From Desulfobacteraceae bacterium (GTDB taxonomy: Bacteria > Desulfobacterota > Desulfobacteria > Desulfobacterales > SKZT01), in the NCBI GenBank assembly GCA_011389745.1, contig JAABTQ010000021.1, positions 1 through 52,381 on the forward strand: a stretch of 52,381 nt of DNA. Reading direction: 5' to 3'. How positions within the stretch are numbered: the first letter of the stretch is position 1; every line of letters starts with the position of its first letter. The notes under the pieces were generated by a model. That model saw only the letters and a list, made by a program, of their open reading frames with translations. It made no database searches and was not told where the DNA came from. The translations under genes were made by a program, and so were the position numbers. This document shows, piece by piece, positions 34,157 to 42,292 of the stretch.

Positions 34157-36076
34157 ATGGCGCTCGCGAATCGTATCAATCTTGCCGACAATACAAAGGC
34201 TGTTTTGTGGGATATGGATGGCGTATTATTGGATACCCTGGGGCTGGACGTTATTGTATGCAACGATCTTGTTCAAAAATATTTCGGGGAAAAAGTCCTA
34301 TTATCAAGGGAATTTATCAGGTCCATATTTGCTTACCATCCTCCTGAATTCTGGCGAATGATCCTTGCATTTGTGGAAAAAAATTACGGGATTTCCGAAG
34401 CATTGAAATCTCTGGATGAAATTTTCCCGCAATACAATGAGATACGCAACAACACGGTATTCAAGCCCAATCCGGGGATCATTGAAATTTTAGAAGACGC
34501 AAAAAAACAAGCAATCAAGTGTGCCGTGGTTTCCAATAATCCAACAAAGGATGTAAAACAAATTATTGCACAGGCAGGTCTGATTGACTATTTCGATCAC
34601 ATTGTCGGAAATGACATTAAAAAGCTTCAAAAAAAGCCTGCCCCGGACACCTATCTTTTGGCATCCGAACTGCTCGGAGTTGCTCCCGGCAATTGTGCGG
34701 TTGTGGAAGACTCTCTTCTTGGCGCCGAAGCTGGTCATGCAGCAGGTTGCTTTACGATAGGGGTTTGTACAGGCAGCGCTGATTTTGTCGAATTGGAGTC
34801 ATGTCCATGGACTGATTGTGTTTATACGTCATTCGAACCCAACAGGATTGTGCTGAATTTTGGACAGGTAACAAAAAAAAGGGTTGTCACGCCTAACGAT
34901 TTTGTCAGCCATATGATTGAGCATATTGCATGGCGTTTGGGGTGTGAGATTGATCTGTTCTGGAACAGCAACGATTGGAGAGCCCTTGGATACTTTGCAG
35001 GAAAAGAAATAAGCCGGTTTAAACCCGTTCGGACAAAAGGAGCAGCCCTTGGAATGATCGATGATGGCAGCGCCGAGGTTCTTATAGATCTGTCGGTTTC
35101 TTCCGAACTTGAATTTCAATCCGTTGCAGCAATCGATCTTGCCTGGTTTTTGTCATTGCGATGTGAGCAACTGTCAAGCGGCACACCTTTGGTTGAAATG
35201 CTTGATGGTTTTGCAAAAGGTCTTGATGGGCTGTTTACGATCAGGGTTTGCAATCTTGAAGACCCCCATCATACCTGGGAAGGAATTTTTCGGGCTGTAG
35301 GAATTGCATTGAGCAGGATTTTTTCCGGTAAAATAGAAGACCACTCTTTAATAGTTCCCCCTGGCCCGGAAGAAAATTTCACCAGCGGTGATATCAGCAT
35401 AATGGCGCGATCCGTGGATTTTTGCAAAATAGTTCGCAAAACAGCCGAAAGTCAGGTATCGCTTGTCGTGGATTTCAGTAAAAAAGCACCTTTCAAGTGC
35501 CGTTTCAACGTATCGGATACCATTCGGATGGAGAAATTCTGCGAGCTTCTCCATTTATTTTCCGAAGCCGCCGGTTGTTCAATCGACGTGGATTTCAACG
35601 CTACAGTGTTGTCTTCGAGCCACGTGGCCGTTGAAGATACAGCTCTTGTGATCGGTCGGGCGTTGAAAGAAATACTTGTTCTCAGGATGCAGATATACGG
35701 TGTGAATGCTGCGGGAAGCAGCATTGAAATACCTGAAGATTTTTTCTCACAACCTATCAGGGTTGGTGTAAGTGTCGAGGGTCGGAAAATCTGGAAAATG
35801 ATCCCATTTGACGGTAATTTTACATTGCTGCGAAAAAATTTCATTATTGGTCAAAATGTATCGGGAGACCTTTTTTCAGAAGATCTGGATGATTTTATCG
35901 ATGGGCTTTCAGGAGGTCTGGGATGCAGCATCGTAATCCATTTCAAGGAAAAGCCGGACCCGGATACCGGTTGGAAAATGATTTTCCAGCACCTGGGCAA
36001 AGCTGTTAATATGGCGTTCGAAGTCAATCCCTATCGAAAAGGTGTGCCACCGGGTGTCAAGGCGACCCTGGCATAG
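34157..36076 (+). CDS. HAD phosphatase fused to two HisB (IGPD)-like domains
   Basis: A 639-residue three-part protein. Residues ~14-222 are a HAD phosphatase of the beta-phosphoglucomutase type with a helical cap: DMDGVLLDT (D19, D21), VVSNN, KKPAPD and VVEDSLLGAEAG. Residues ~235-415 and ~435-639 each resemble imidazoleglycerol-phosphate dehydratase. Copy 1 keeps SHMIEHIA (H252) and HHTWE (H371, H372, E375), but the first HHxxED site is replaced by NDWRA near 272-276. Copy 2 keeps SSHVAVEDTALVIGRALKE (H489, E493, D494), while its second site reads DTGWK (603-607). As the operon leader before hisC and hisD, the HAD part may be the histidinol-phosphate phosphatase. Dehydratase activity is doubtful. 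Confidence 0.85.
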   Translation: MALANRINLADNTKAVLWDMDGVLLDTLGLDVIVCNDLVQKYFGEKVLLSREFIRSIFAYHPPEFWRMILAFVEKNYGISEALKSLDEIFPQYNEIRNNTVFKPNPGIIEILEDAKKQAIKCAVVSNNPTKDVKQIIAQAGLIDYFDHIVGNDIKKLQKKPAPDTYLLASELLGVAPGNCAVVEDSLLGAEAGHAAGCFTIGVCTGSADFVELESCPWTDCVYTSFEPNRIVLNFGQVTKKRVVTPNDFVSHMIEHIAWRLGCEIDLFWNSNDWRALGYFAGKEISRFKPVRTKGAALGMIDDGSAEVLIDLSVSSELEFQSVAAIDLAWFLSLRCEQLSSGTPLVEMLDGFAKGLDGLFTIRVCNLEDPHHTWEGIFRAVGIALSRIFSGKIEDHSLIVPPGPEENFTSGDISIMARSVDFCKIVRKTAESQVSLVVDFSKKAPFKCRFNVSDTIRMEKFCELLHLFSEAAGCSIDVDFNATVLSSSHVAVEDTALVIGRALKEILVLRMQIYGVNAAGSSIEIPEDFFSQPIRVGVSVEGRKIWKMIPFDGNFTLLRKNFIIGQNVSGDLFSEDLDDFIDGLSGGLGCSIVIHFKEKPDPDTGWKMIFQHLGKAVNMAFEVNPYRKGVPPGVKATLA

Positions 36077-36104
36077 AAATTGATTCTGAATACAAGAGGA
36101 ATAA

Positions 36105-37172
36105 ATGATAAAAGTAAAATCCCACATTGCCGCTATGGGTCCTTACAAGCCACCTTGGACAGGACTGGATCGCAGCGGATACTTACGATTGGACCTTAAC
36201 GAAAACACTCTTGATCCGCCTGATCATGTCAAAGAGGCTTTAAAAAGTTATATCGACAGCAACCGGATTCAGATGTACCCGGAATATGAACAGTTCATGC
36301 TCAAACTGAGCGATTATGCGCAAACCGATTCCAATCAGCTTATCTTGAGCAACGGGTCGGATCAGGGCATCGAGTTGATTCTTCATGCTTTTCTGGGTGA
36401 TGGTGACATTATGATGATCGCCCGTCCGGAATTTCCCATTTTTACACAAGTTGCCGGAGTATTGAACGCAAAAGTCCGGGAGGTTTCCTTTGATGAAAAC
36501 ATGGACTTTCCTTTTAACGCTTTTATGGATGCCATAACATCCGATGTCAGGCTCATCGTGCTGATCAACCCTAACAATCCGACGGGCACGCCATTGGAAC
36601 CGGAAAAAATTGAAACAATTCTCAAAAAGTATTCCCATATACCCGTTCTTTTAGATGAAGCATATTATGAGTATACCCAGGCGACATCTATCGGACTTTT
36701 GAAAACCTATCCCAACCTTGTCATTACCAGAACTTTTTCAAAAGCCTTTGCCATGGCGGGCTTGAGATTAGGCTATATCATTGCAAACCCGGAAATTATC
36801 TCGCAGCTTTACAAAATCCGCGGTCCCTTCGATGTGAACTCGTGCGCCATAGCGGCAGCACAATCTCAGTTGGATTCCCCGGGGATCTGGAAAGCTTATA
36901 TCAAAGAAACCATGACACGTTCCAAACCGTTTCTTGAAAATTTTTTTGAAGAAAAAAAGGTGCGGTATTTCCCTGGGGCTGCCCATTTTATGCTGGTTCA
37001 ACCTCAAAACCGGGATCATGTAGTAAGCTATCTCAAAGATCACGGTATTCTGGTCCGACCGATGTTTGCGCCTCTGATTGAAAAAACTTTCAGGATGTGT
37101 GTCGGAAGCATGGAACAGACAAAAAGGTTTGCAACCGTTTATGAAAAATATTTACAGGAGTTCTATCCATGA
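36105..37172 (+). CDS. hisC: Histidinol-phosphate aminotransferase
   Basis: A 355-residue PLP enzyme of aminotransferase class I/II that makes histidinol phosphate from imidazole acetol phosphate. It shows RLDLNENTLDPP at the start, LSNGSDQGIE, INPNNPTG, VLLDEAYYEY, the PLP lysine in TRTFSKAFAMAGLRLGY, and the C-terminal FRMCVGSMEQ with the substrate-binding Arg. It begins 28 bases after the fusion gene and overlaps hisD by four bases (ATGA), so translation is coupled. A broader aminotransferase role is possible, but its neighbours support histidine synthesis. Confidence 0.93.
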   Translation: MIKVKSHIAAMGPYKPPWTGLDRSGYLRLDLNENTLDPPDHVKEALKSYIDSNRIQMYPEYEQFMLKLSDYAQTDSNQLILSNGSDQGIELILHAFLGDGDIMMIARPEFPIFTQVAGVLNAKVREVSFDENMDFPFNAFMDAITSDVRLIVLINPNNPTGTPLEPEKIETILKKYSHIPVLLDEAYYEYTQATSIGLLKTYPNLVITRTFSKAFAMAGLRLGYIIANPEIISQLYKIRGPFDVNSCAIAAAQSQLDSPGIWKAYIKETMTRSKPFLENFFEEKKVRYFPGAAHFMLVQPQNRDHVVSYLKDHGILVRPMFAPLIEKTFRMCVGSMEQTKRFATVYEKYLQEFYP

Positions 37173-38479
37173 AAATAAATATCTATGAGTTTGAAAAAAT
37201 GACCGCCGATCAAATCGAAAAAGTATTGAGGCGGTCGGAGATCGACATCGAACAGTACCAGGAGGCCATCAGGCCGGTCATCAATGATGTTGCCCAAAAA
37301 GGCGATGCGGCCCTGGTGGAGTATTGCTCTAAATTCGATAAGGTGACATTGTCCATTGCCGATTTGAAAGTGAGCGAGGATGAATTTGCAGAAGCAGAAA
37401 AAAATCTGGAACCGGAGATTAAGGAAGTCATTCGGATTTCTTATGAAAACATCAAAAAATTCCATGAAGCCCAAATGCCTGAAGACATGTGGTTTACCAA
37501 TATCGATGACGGTATTATGGCCGGTGAGAAAATTACACCGATCACTTCGGTGGGTATCTATGTACCAAGAGGCAAGGGATCTTTTCCCTCTGTAATGCTG
37601 ATGCTTTGCATTCCGGCGATGATTGCAAAGGTACCGCAAGTGATCGTTTGTACACCGCCAACTCCTGAAGGCGGCGTGGATGACGCCTCTTTGTACACGG
37701 CAAAACTTTGCGGCATTAGCGATGTTTACAAAGTCGGTGGTTCCCAGGCCATTGCAGCCATGGCTTTTGGCACCGAAACCGTCCCCAAGGTTAATAAGGT
37801 ACTTGGTCCTGGAAATATATATGTCTCGGCGGCAAAACGACTTTTGTATGGAAAAATCGATGTTGGAACCCCTGCGGGCCCCAGCGAATCCATCATTCTT
37901 TGTGACAGCAATACGGATCCAATGATCGCGGCACTGGACCTGCTGATCGAAGCCGAACACGGCCCAGATTCCACGGCCCTTCTGGTAACCCACTCAAAAA
38001 AACTTGCCGATGAAGTCAAAAACCTTCTACCCGGGCTTATCGATGACCTTCCGGAAGAGCGCCGGAATTTTTGCAAGGCCGTGTTTTCAAACTACGGCGG
38101 CATAATGCTCACATCCGATCTTGATGCTTCCATCAGATTTGTCAATGATTTCGCGCCGGAACATTTGGAGGTTCTGGTTGATGACGCCATGGGTGCGCTT
38201 CAGAAAATCAACAATGCAGGAGAAATTCTTTTAGGCCGGCATACACCTATCACACTTGGAAATTTTTCCCTTGGGGTTAACGCCATTCTTCCTACAGGGG
38301 GCTTTGCCAAAACATTTTCCTGTGTCACCGTTTTTGATTTTCTCAAACGAAGTTCAATTGGATATGCCACCGCTGAGGGATACGAAAAATTAAAGGACGT
38401 GGCCAGAAAATTTGCTCAGTACGAGGGGTTTTCAGCCCATGCTAACGCCGTTTTAAAGCGCAAATTCAAAGGAGAATAA
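37169..38479 (+). CDS. hisD: Histidinol dehydrogenase
   Basis: A 436-residue zinc enzyme that oxidises histidinol twice with NAD+ to histidine, the last step of the pathway. Typical segments are SVGIYVPRGKGSFPSVMLM, VVCTPPTPEG, GGSQAIAAMAFGT, GPGNIYVSAAKR, PAGPSESIILCD, DLLIEAEHGPDSTALLVT and NAGEILLGRHTPITLGNF. The zinc-binding Gln/His and the catalytic Glu-His (APEHLEVLV) are present. Length is normal. It follows hisC with a four-base overlap. Confidence 0.96.
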   Translation: MKINIYEFEKMTADQIEKVLRRSEIDIEQYQEAIRPVINDVAQKGDAALVEYCSKFDKVTLSIADLKVSEDEFAEAEKNLEPEIKEVIRISYENIKKFHEAQMPEDMWFTNIDDGIMAGEKITPITSVGIYVPRGKGSFPSVMLMLCIPAMIAKVPQVIVCTPPTPEGGVDDASLYTAKLCGISDVYKVGGSQAIAAMAFGTETVPKVNKVLGPGNIYVSAAKRLLYGKIDVGTPAGPSESIILCDSNTDPMIAALDLLIEAEHGPDSTALLVTHSKKLADEVKNLLPGLIDDLPEERRNFCKAVFSNYGGIMLTSDLDASIRFVNDFAPEHLEVLVDDAMGALQKINNAGEILLGRHTPITLGNFSLGVNAILPTGGFAKTFSCVTVFDFLKRSSIGYATAEGYEKLKDVARKFAQYEGFSAHANAVLKRKFKGE

Positions 38480-38483
38480 AGCA

Positions 38484-39875
38484 TTGGTGGAAACAATTGT
38501 AAAACCCGAACGCCCGGGAGGATTTCTTGACTTTCTCCCTGCAGATTATCTGGCTAGGGAAGATATGCTGAAAAAAATCGAAGGGGTTTATCGTTCTTTT
38601 GGTTTTGATCCCATTGAAACCCCTCGGATTGAATTTTTAAAAACCCTGGCCGGTGAAACCAGTGATACCGGGAAGAATATTTTCCACATCAAAAGCTCTC
38701 AGGATGACGAACCTCTGGCCATGCCTTTTGATCACACGGTCCCTTTTGCAAGGCTTCTGGCGGCTAATCCCTATGATGCCAAAAAGAGAACCGGAATTCG
38801 CCTTCCCTGGCGAAGAATGGTGGTAGGCCCCGTATTTCGGTCAGATACACCACAGAGTGGTCGTTACCGTCAGTTTTACCAGTTTGATGTCGATATTGCC
38901 GGGACTGCGAGTATGATTGCCGATGCCGAGATTGTTGCACTTATGTATCTGACCATGAAAGCCTTGGGCGTGGAAAATTTCAGGATTAAAGTCAACAATC
39001 GCAAGGTTTTAAACGGCCTGGCCATGCTGGCGGGGATCCGCAACCGGGACAGGATTTCGGCAGATGATATCACCAAGGAAATGATGCGGATTTTAGACAA
39101 ACTGGATAAAATCGGGATAGATCAGGTTTTGAAAGAACTTCAGGCAATTCCGGAGAATCCTGAGTTTCCCGCTCCGGGGCTTACTGCGGAAGCTGCTGAA
39201 AAAATAAGATCTTTTCTATCTCTCAGAGGAGATAATATCCAAAAAATTGGCCGGTGCGGGGAGCTGTTCCATGGGGTAAACATTGCACAGGAGGGGCTTG
39301 AGGAGTTGAGCCGGATCTTAAATTATCTTCGCAGTATGGATATCCCGGAAGCATATGTAGAAATAGACTTTTCAATTGCAAGAGGACTGGATTACTATAC
39401 AGGCCCGGTTTTTGAGACGGTACTTTCAGACGCTCCCGGGTTCGGAAGTGTTTTTTCCGGAGGCCGATATAACGATCTGGTGAAACGCTTTACCGGAAAA
39501 AGCCTTCCGGCAACAGGAACTTCCATAGGGGTAGACAGGCTCTTTGCAGCCCTGTCTCATCTTGGTCTATTAGACAAAAGCAGACAAACCGTCACGGAAG
39601 TGATGATTCTTCGGCTTGAAAAAGACCGTGATCATCAATATCTCGAAATTGCCTCACAACTTCGACGGATAGGAATCAATACCGAGATATCCATGGTGGA
39701 AGACAACAGTTTCAAAGGTCAATTTAACTATGCCATCAGCCGTGGCATTAAATTTATAGTCATCTGCGGGGCTTTGGAATTCGAAAAAGAAACGGTTCAG
39801 GTGAAAAATCTCGAAACCCGGAAACAAGAAGAAATTTCCAGGGCTGATTTAGAAACGTATTTCATAAAAAAATAA
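38484..39875 (+). CDS. hisS: Histidyl-tRNA synthetase
   Basis: A 463-residue class II synthetase. Motif 2 is RSDTPQSGRYRQFYQFDVDI, the histidine-specific motif is RGLDYYTGPVFE, and motif 3 contains GTSIGVDRLFAAL. A C-terminal anticodon-binding domain is present (TEVMILRLEK to the end), which favours a true HisRS over the truncated HisZ regulator. The RSDTPQ/FDVDI type is closer to the archaeal/eukaryotic form than to the E. coli form. The start is TTG 38484 or GTG 38487, with GGAG nine or twelve bases ahead. It follows hisD by four bases, tying charging of tRNA-His to histidine synthesis genes. Confidence 0.92.
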   Translation: MVETIVKPERPGGFLDFLPADYLAREDMLKKIEGVYRSFGFDPIETPRIEFLKTLAGETSDTGKNIFHIKSSQDDEPLAMPFDHTVPFARLLAANPYDAKKRTGIRLPWRRMVVGPVFRSDTPQSGRYRQFYQFDVDIAGTASMIADAEIVALMYLTMKALGVENFRIKVNNRKVLNGLAMLAGIRNRDRISADDITKEMMRILDKLDKIGIDQVLKELQAIPENPEFPAPGLTAEAAEKIRSFLSLRGDNIQKIGRCGELFHGVNIAQEGLEELSRILNYLRSMDIPEAYVEIDFSIARGLDYYTGPVFETVLSDAPGFGSVFSGGRYNDLVKRFTGKSLPATGTSIGVDRLFAALSHLGLLDKSRQTVTEVMILRLEKDRDHQYLEIASQLRRIGINTEISMVEDNSFKGQFNYAISRGIKFIVICGALEFEKETVQVKNLETRKQEEISRADLETYFIKK

Positions 39876-39903
39876 TTTTATCCGCAAACAGAAGAGGTTT
39901 GAG

Positions 39904-41496
39904 ATGTTTAAAGTCATGGTCAGAGACAACATGTCCCCGGTGGCAAAGAAGATTCTGGAAGCAACAGGAAAAATCCAGGTGGTGGTAGACAACGATAAGG
40001 CCAATGCCGAACCGGAAGTTTTATCCGAAATCATTCGTGGTTTTGATGGGCTGGCAATCCGGAGCGGTACAAAGGTAACCGACAGGGTTCTGGAAAATCC
40101 GGGCAAGCTCAAAGTGATCGGCAGGGCTGGTGTGGGCGTTGACAATATTGATATCAAGGAAGCCACCCGGCACGGAATTGTGGTGATGAATGCCCCGGGG
40201 GGAAATACCGTGACCACCGGCGAACATGCCATTTCATTGCTCCTTTCCCTTGCCCGGAATATTCCCCAGGCCACGGCATCTTTGCGTGGGGGGAAATGGG
40301 AAAAAAAACAGCTTTCAGGCGTCGAAATTACCGGAAAAGTTTTGGGGATTATCGGCCTGGGGCATATTGGTCGCGTGGTGGCCGACAGAGCCATCGGGCT
40401 TAGAATGAAAGTCATTGCCTCAGACCCTTTTGTAAGTCAGGATGCTGCAAAAAAACTAAATATCGAACTTGTATCCATAGACGAACTTCTCGCGCGATCC
40501 GATTTTATTACCCTTCATGTGCCGAAACTTCCCGAGACCGAGAATATGATCGGATCGGCAATGATAGCCAAAATGAAACCCGGTGTGAGAATTGTCAATG
40601 CTTCACGCGGTGAGGTTGTTAATCTTGACAATCTTTATGAGGCGGTGAAAAGCGGTCATGTAGCCGGTGCGGCTCTGGATGTATTCCCAAAAGAACCTCC
40701 GGATTACTCGCATCCTGTTTTTGGCCATCCAGGCATCATTTTTACACCTCACCTTGGTGCAAGCACTGGTGAAGCCCAAAATAAAGTGGCGGAAATGATT
40801 GCCGAGCAGATGGCCGCATATTTATTAAATGGTGTGATTATCAATGCGGTCAATTTTCCTTCGTTGCCCAAAGAAGCTCTGGAGCAAATCAGCCCTTATC
40901 TGATCCTTGCTGAACGGATGGGTTCATTGATGGGCCAGATGGTTCGGAAAGTTCATGACATCACCATCAGTTATTGCGGCAATGTCGCTCATTTGAATAC
41001 CCGTCCGTTGACCCACGCCGCACTAAAGGGAATCCTGAGTTCATTCACCCACAACCCCGTCAATTATGTGAGTGCCCCGGAAATTGCCAAAGATAAAGGA
41101 ATCGAGGTCCATGAAGTCATCAGCGAATCAAAGGATGACTTTGCGGGATCTATTCGACTCAAACTGATCGGCCATGATAACGGCCCCGGAGAAATATGGG
41201 GAACTATTTTTGGTAACAAAATTCCAAGAATTGTCCGGCTAGGAGAGATTTATATGGATGCCATACCCGAAGGCTACATGATTATTGTGCAAAACTATGA
41301 CAAACCCGGAGTCATTGGAAACCTGGGGACTTCCCTGGGGCGGCACAACATCAATATCGGCCGGTTTCAACTGGGAAGACTCAAGGAACGGGCGCTGTGC
41401 ATGATCAATATTGATACACCTGCAAATGAAGATGTTTTAGAAGAAATCAGAAAGCTTCCCAACATTATCTCCGCCCGGCTGGTACACCTGGACTAA
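39904..41496 (+). CDS. serA: D-3-phosphoglycerate dehydrogenase
   Basis: A 530-residue enzyme for the first step of serine synthesis. The catalytic domain shows NAPGGNTVTTGEHAISLLL, the NAD-binding GIIGLGHIGRVVA, the active-site Arg in NASRGEVVN and the Glu/His pair ending in FTPHLGAST. An allosteric substrate-binding domain and a C-terminal ACT domain (MIIVQNYDKPGVIGNLGTSL) follow, so this is the long, serine-regulated form. It lies 28 bases after hisS with GAGGTTTGAG ahead of ATG 39904. Confidence 0.95.
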   Translation: MFKVMVRDNMSPVAKKILEATGKIQVVVDNDKANAEPEVLSEIIRGFDGLAIRSGTKVTDRVLENPGKLKVIGRAGVGVDNIDIKEATRHGIVVMNAPGGNTVTTGEHAISLLLSLARNIPQATASLRGGKWEKKQLSGVEITGKVLGIIGLGHIGRVVADRAIGLRMKVIASDPFVSQDAAKKLNIELVSIDELLARSDFITLHVPKLPETENMIGSAMIAKMKPGVRIVNASRGEVVNLDNLYEAVKSGHVAGAALDVFPKEPPDYSHPVFGHPGIIFTPHLGASTGEAQNKVAEMIAEQMAAYLLNGVIINAVNFPSLPKEALEQISPYLILAERMGSLMGQMVRKVHDITISYCGNVAHLNTRPLTHAALKGILSSFTHNPVNYVSAPEIAKDKGIEVHEVISESKDDFAGSIRLKLIGHDNGPGEIWGTIFGNKIPRIVRLGEIYMDAIPEGYMIIVQNYDKPGVIGNLGTSLGRHNINIGRFQLGRLKERALCMINIDTPANEDVLEEIRKLPNIISARLVHLD

Positions 41497-41512
41497 ACCA
41501 CCATGATGAAAC

Positions 41513-42292
41513 ATGATTGATCTGCATTGTCACATATTACCAGGCATTGATGATGGGCCGACAACACTGGAACAGAGTTTGGAGTTGGCGGTTTTGTATC
41601 AGAAGGCCGGATTTATCAAAATTGTCGCTACCCCGCATTGGGTCCCGGGGACATCCTGGACACCTTCCATAGAACAAATCCATCATCGTATTGCATTGCT
41701 CAGAGATTCTTTTAAAAGCAGACAAATTGATATCCAAATTTATTCCGGCATGGAAATTGCTCTAGATATCAATCTTGGTGACTTATTGCTTAGTAAGGAC
41801 TTGGTAACCCTTGCCGGCAGTTCTTACGTACTTATAGAATCGCCTTTTCAAAGGCTACCGCTGGGTTGGGATCAAATGTTTTTCGCCATCATGGCTAAAG
41901 GATATCGAATTGTCCTGGCCCATCCTGAACGATGCCTGCAATTATTTTCAACCCCTGAACTCTATGATGATATCATTGAAGCAGGAGTTTACTTTCAGGT
42001 AAATTATGATTCTTTTTTGGGCCACTATGGTAAAAAGGAGTCTGAAACAGCATTTTACCTTCTTAAAAAAGGATATATTCATTTCCTGGCTACAGACAGC
42101 CATGACCCTCTGCTTCGTCATCCAGGCAATGCCCTGGAGGCTGTAAAGGTTTTGAAAAAAACAATTGATTCCAAAACAATTGAAATTTTGACCAGGATCA
42201 ATCCTGAAAATGTAATAAACGATTTTCCATTAGAGACAATGGCTTCAGCTGATTTTTTACCTAAAGACAGGAAACGATGGCGGTGGTTTTAA
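41513..42292 (+). CDS. PHP-domain tyrosine phosphatase (CpsB/CapC-like)
   Basis: A 259-residue PHP-fold metal phosphatase of the CpsB/YwqE group. Signature motifs are MIDLHCHILPGIDDGP, ATPHWVPG, YSGMEIALD, IVLAHPERC and FLATDSHDP, which supply the metal ligands. Such enzymes remove phosphate from the tyrosine cluster of capsule kinases. The kinase encoded 1.2 kb downstream is the expected partner. It starts 16 bases after serA, so it may be reached by readthrough from the his operon, and overlaps the next gene by 16 bases. Confidence 0.9.
   Translation: MIDLHCHILPGIDDGPTTLEQSLELAVLYQKAGFIKIVATPHWVPGTSWTPSIEQIHHRIALLRDSFKSRQIDIQIYSGMEIALDINLGDLLLSKDLVTLAGSSYVLIESPFQRLPLGWDQMFFAIMAKGYRIVLAHPERCLQLFSTPELYDDIIEAGVYFQVNYDSFLGHYGKKESETAFYLLKKGYIHFLATDSHDPLLRHPGNALEAVKVLKKTIDSKTIEILTRINPENVINDFPLETMASADFLPKDRKRWRWF

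Noticed and set aside
37163-37993. 276-codon open frame opposite hisD
   Set aside because: It is the antisense of a highly conserved gene, is rich in rare residues such as Cys, His and Trp in no pattern, and matches no family.
38484-39875. HisZ regulatory subunit instead of HisS
   Set aside because: The C-terminal anticodon-binding domain and the catalytic motifs are present.
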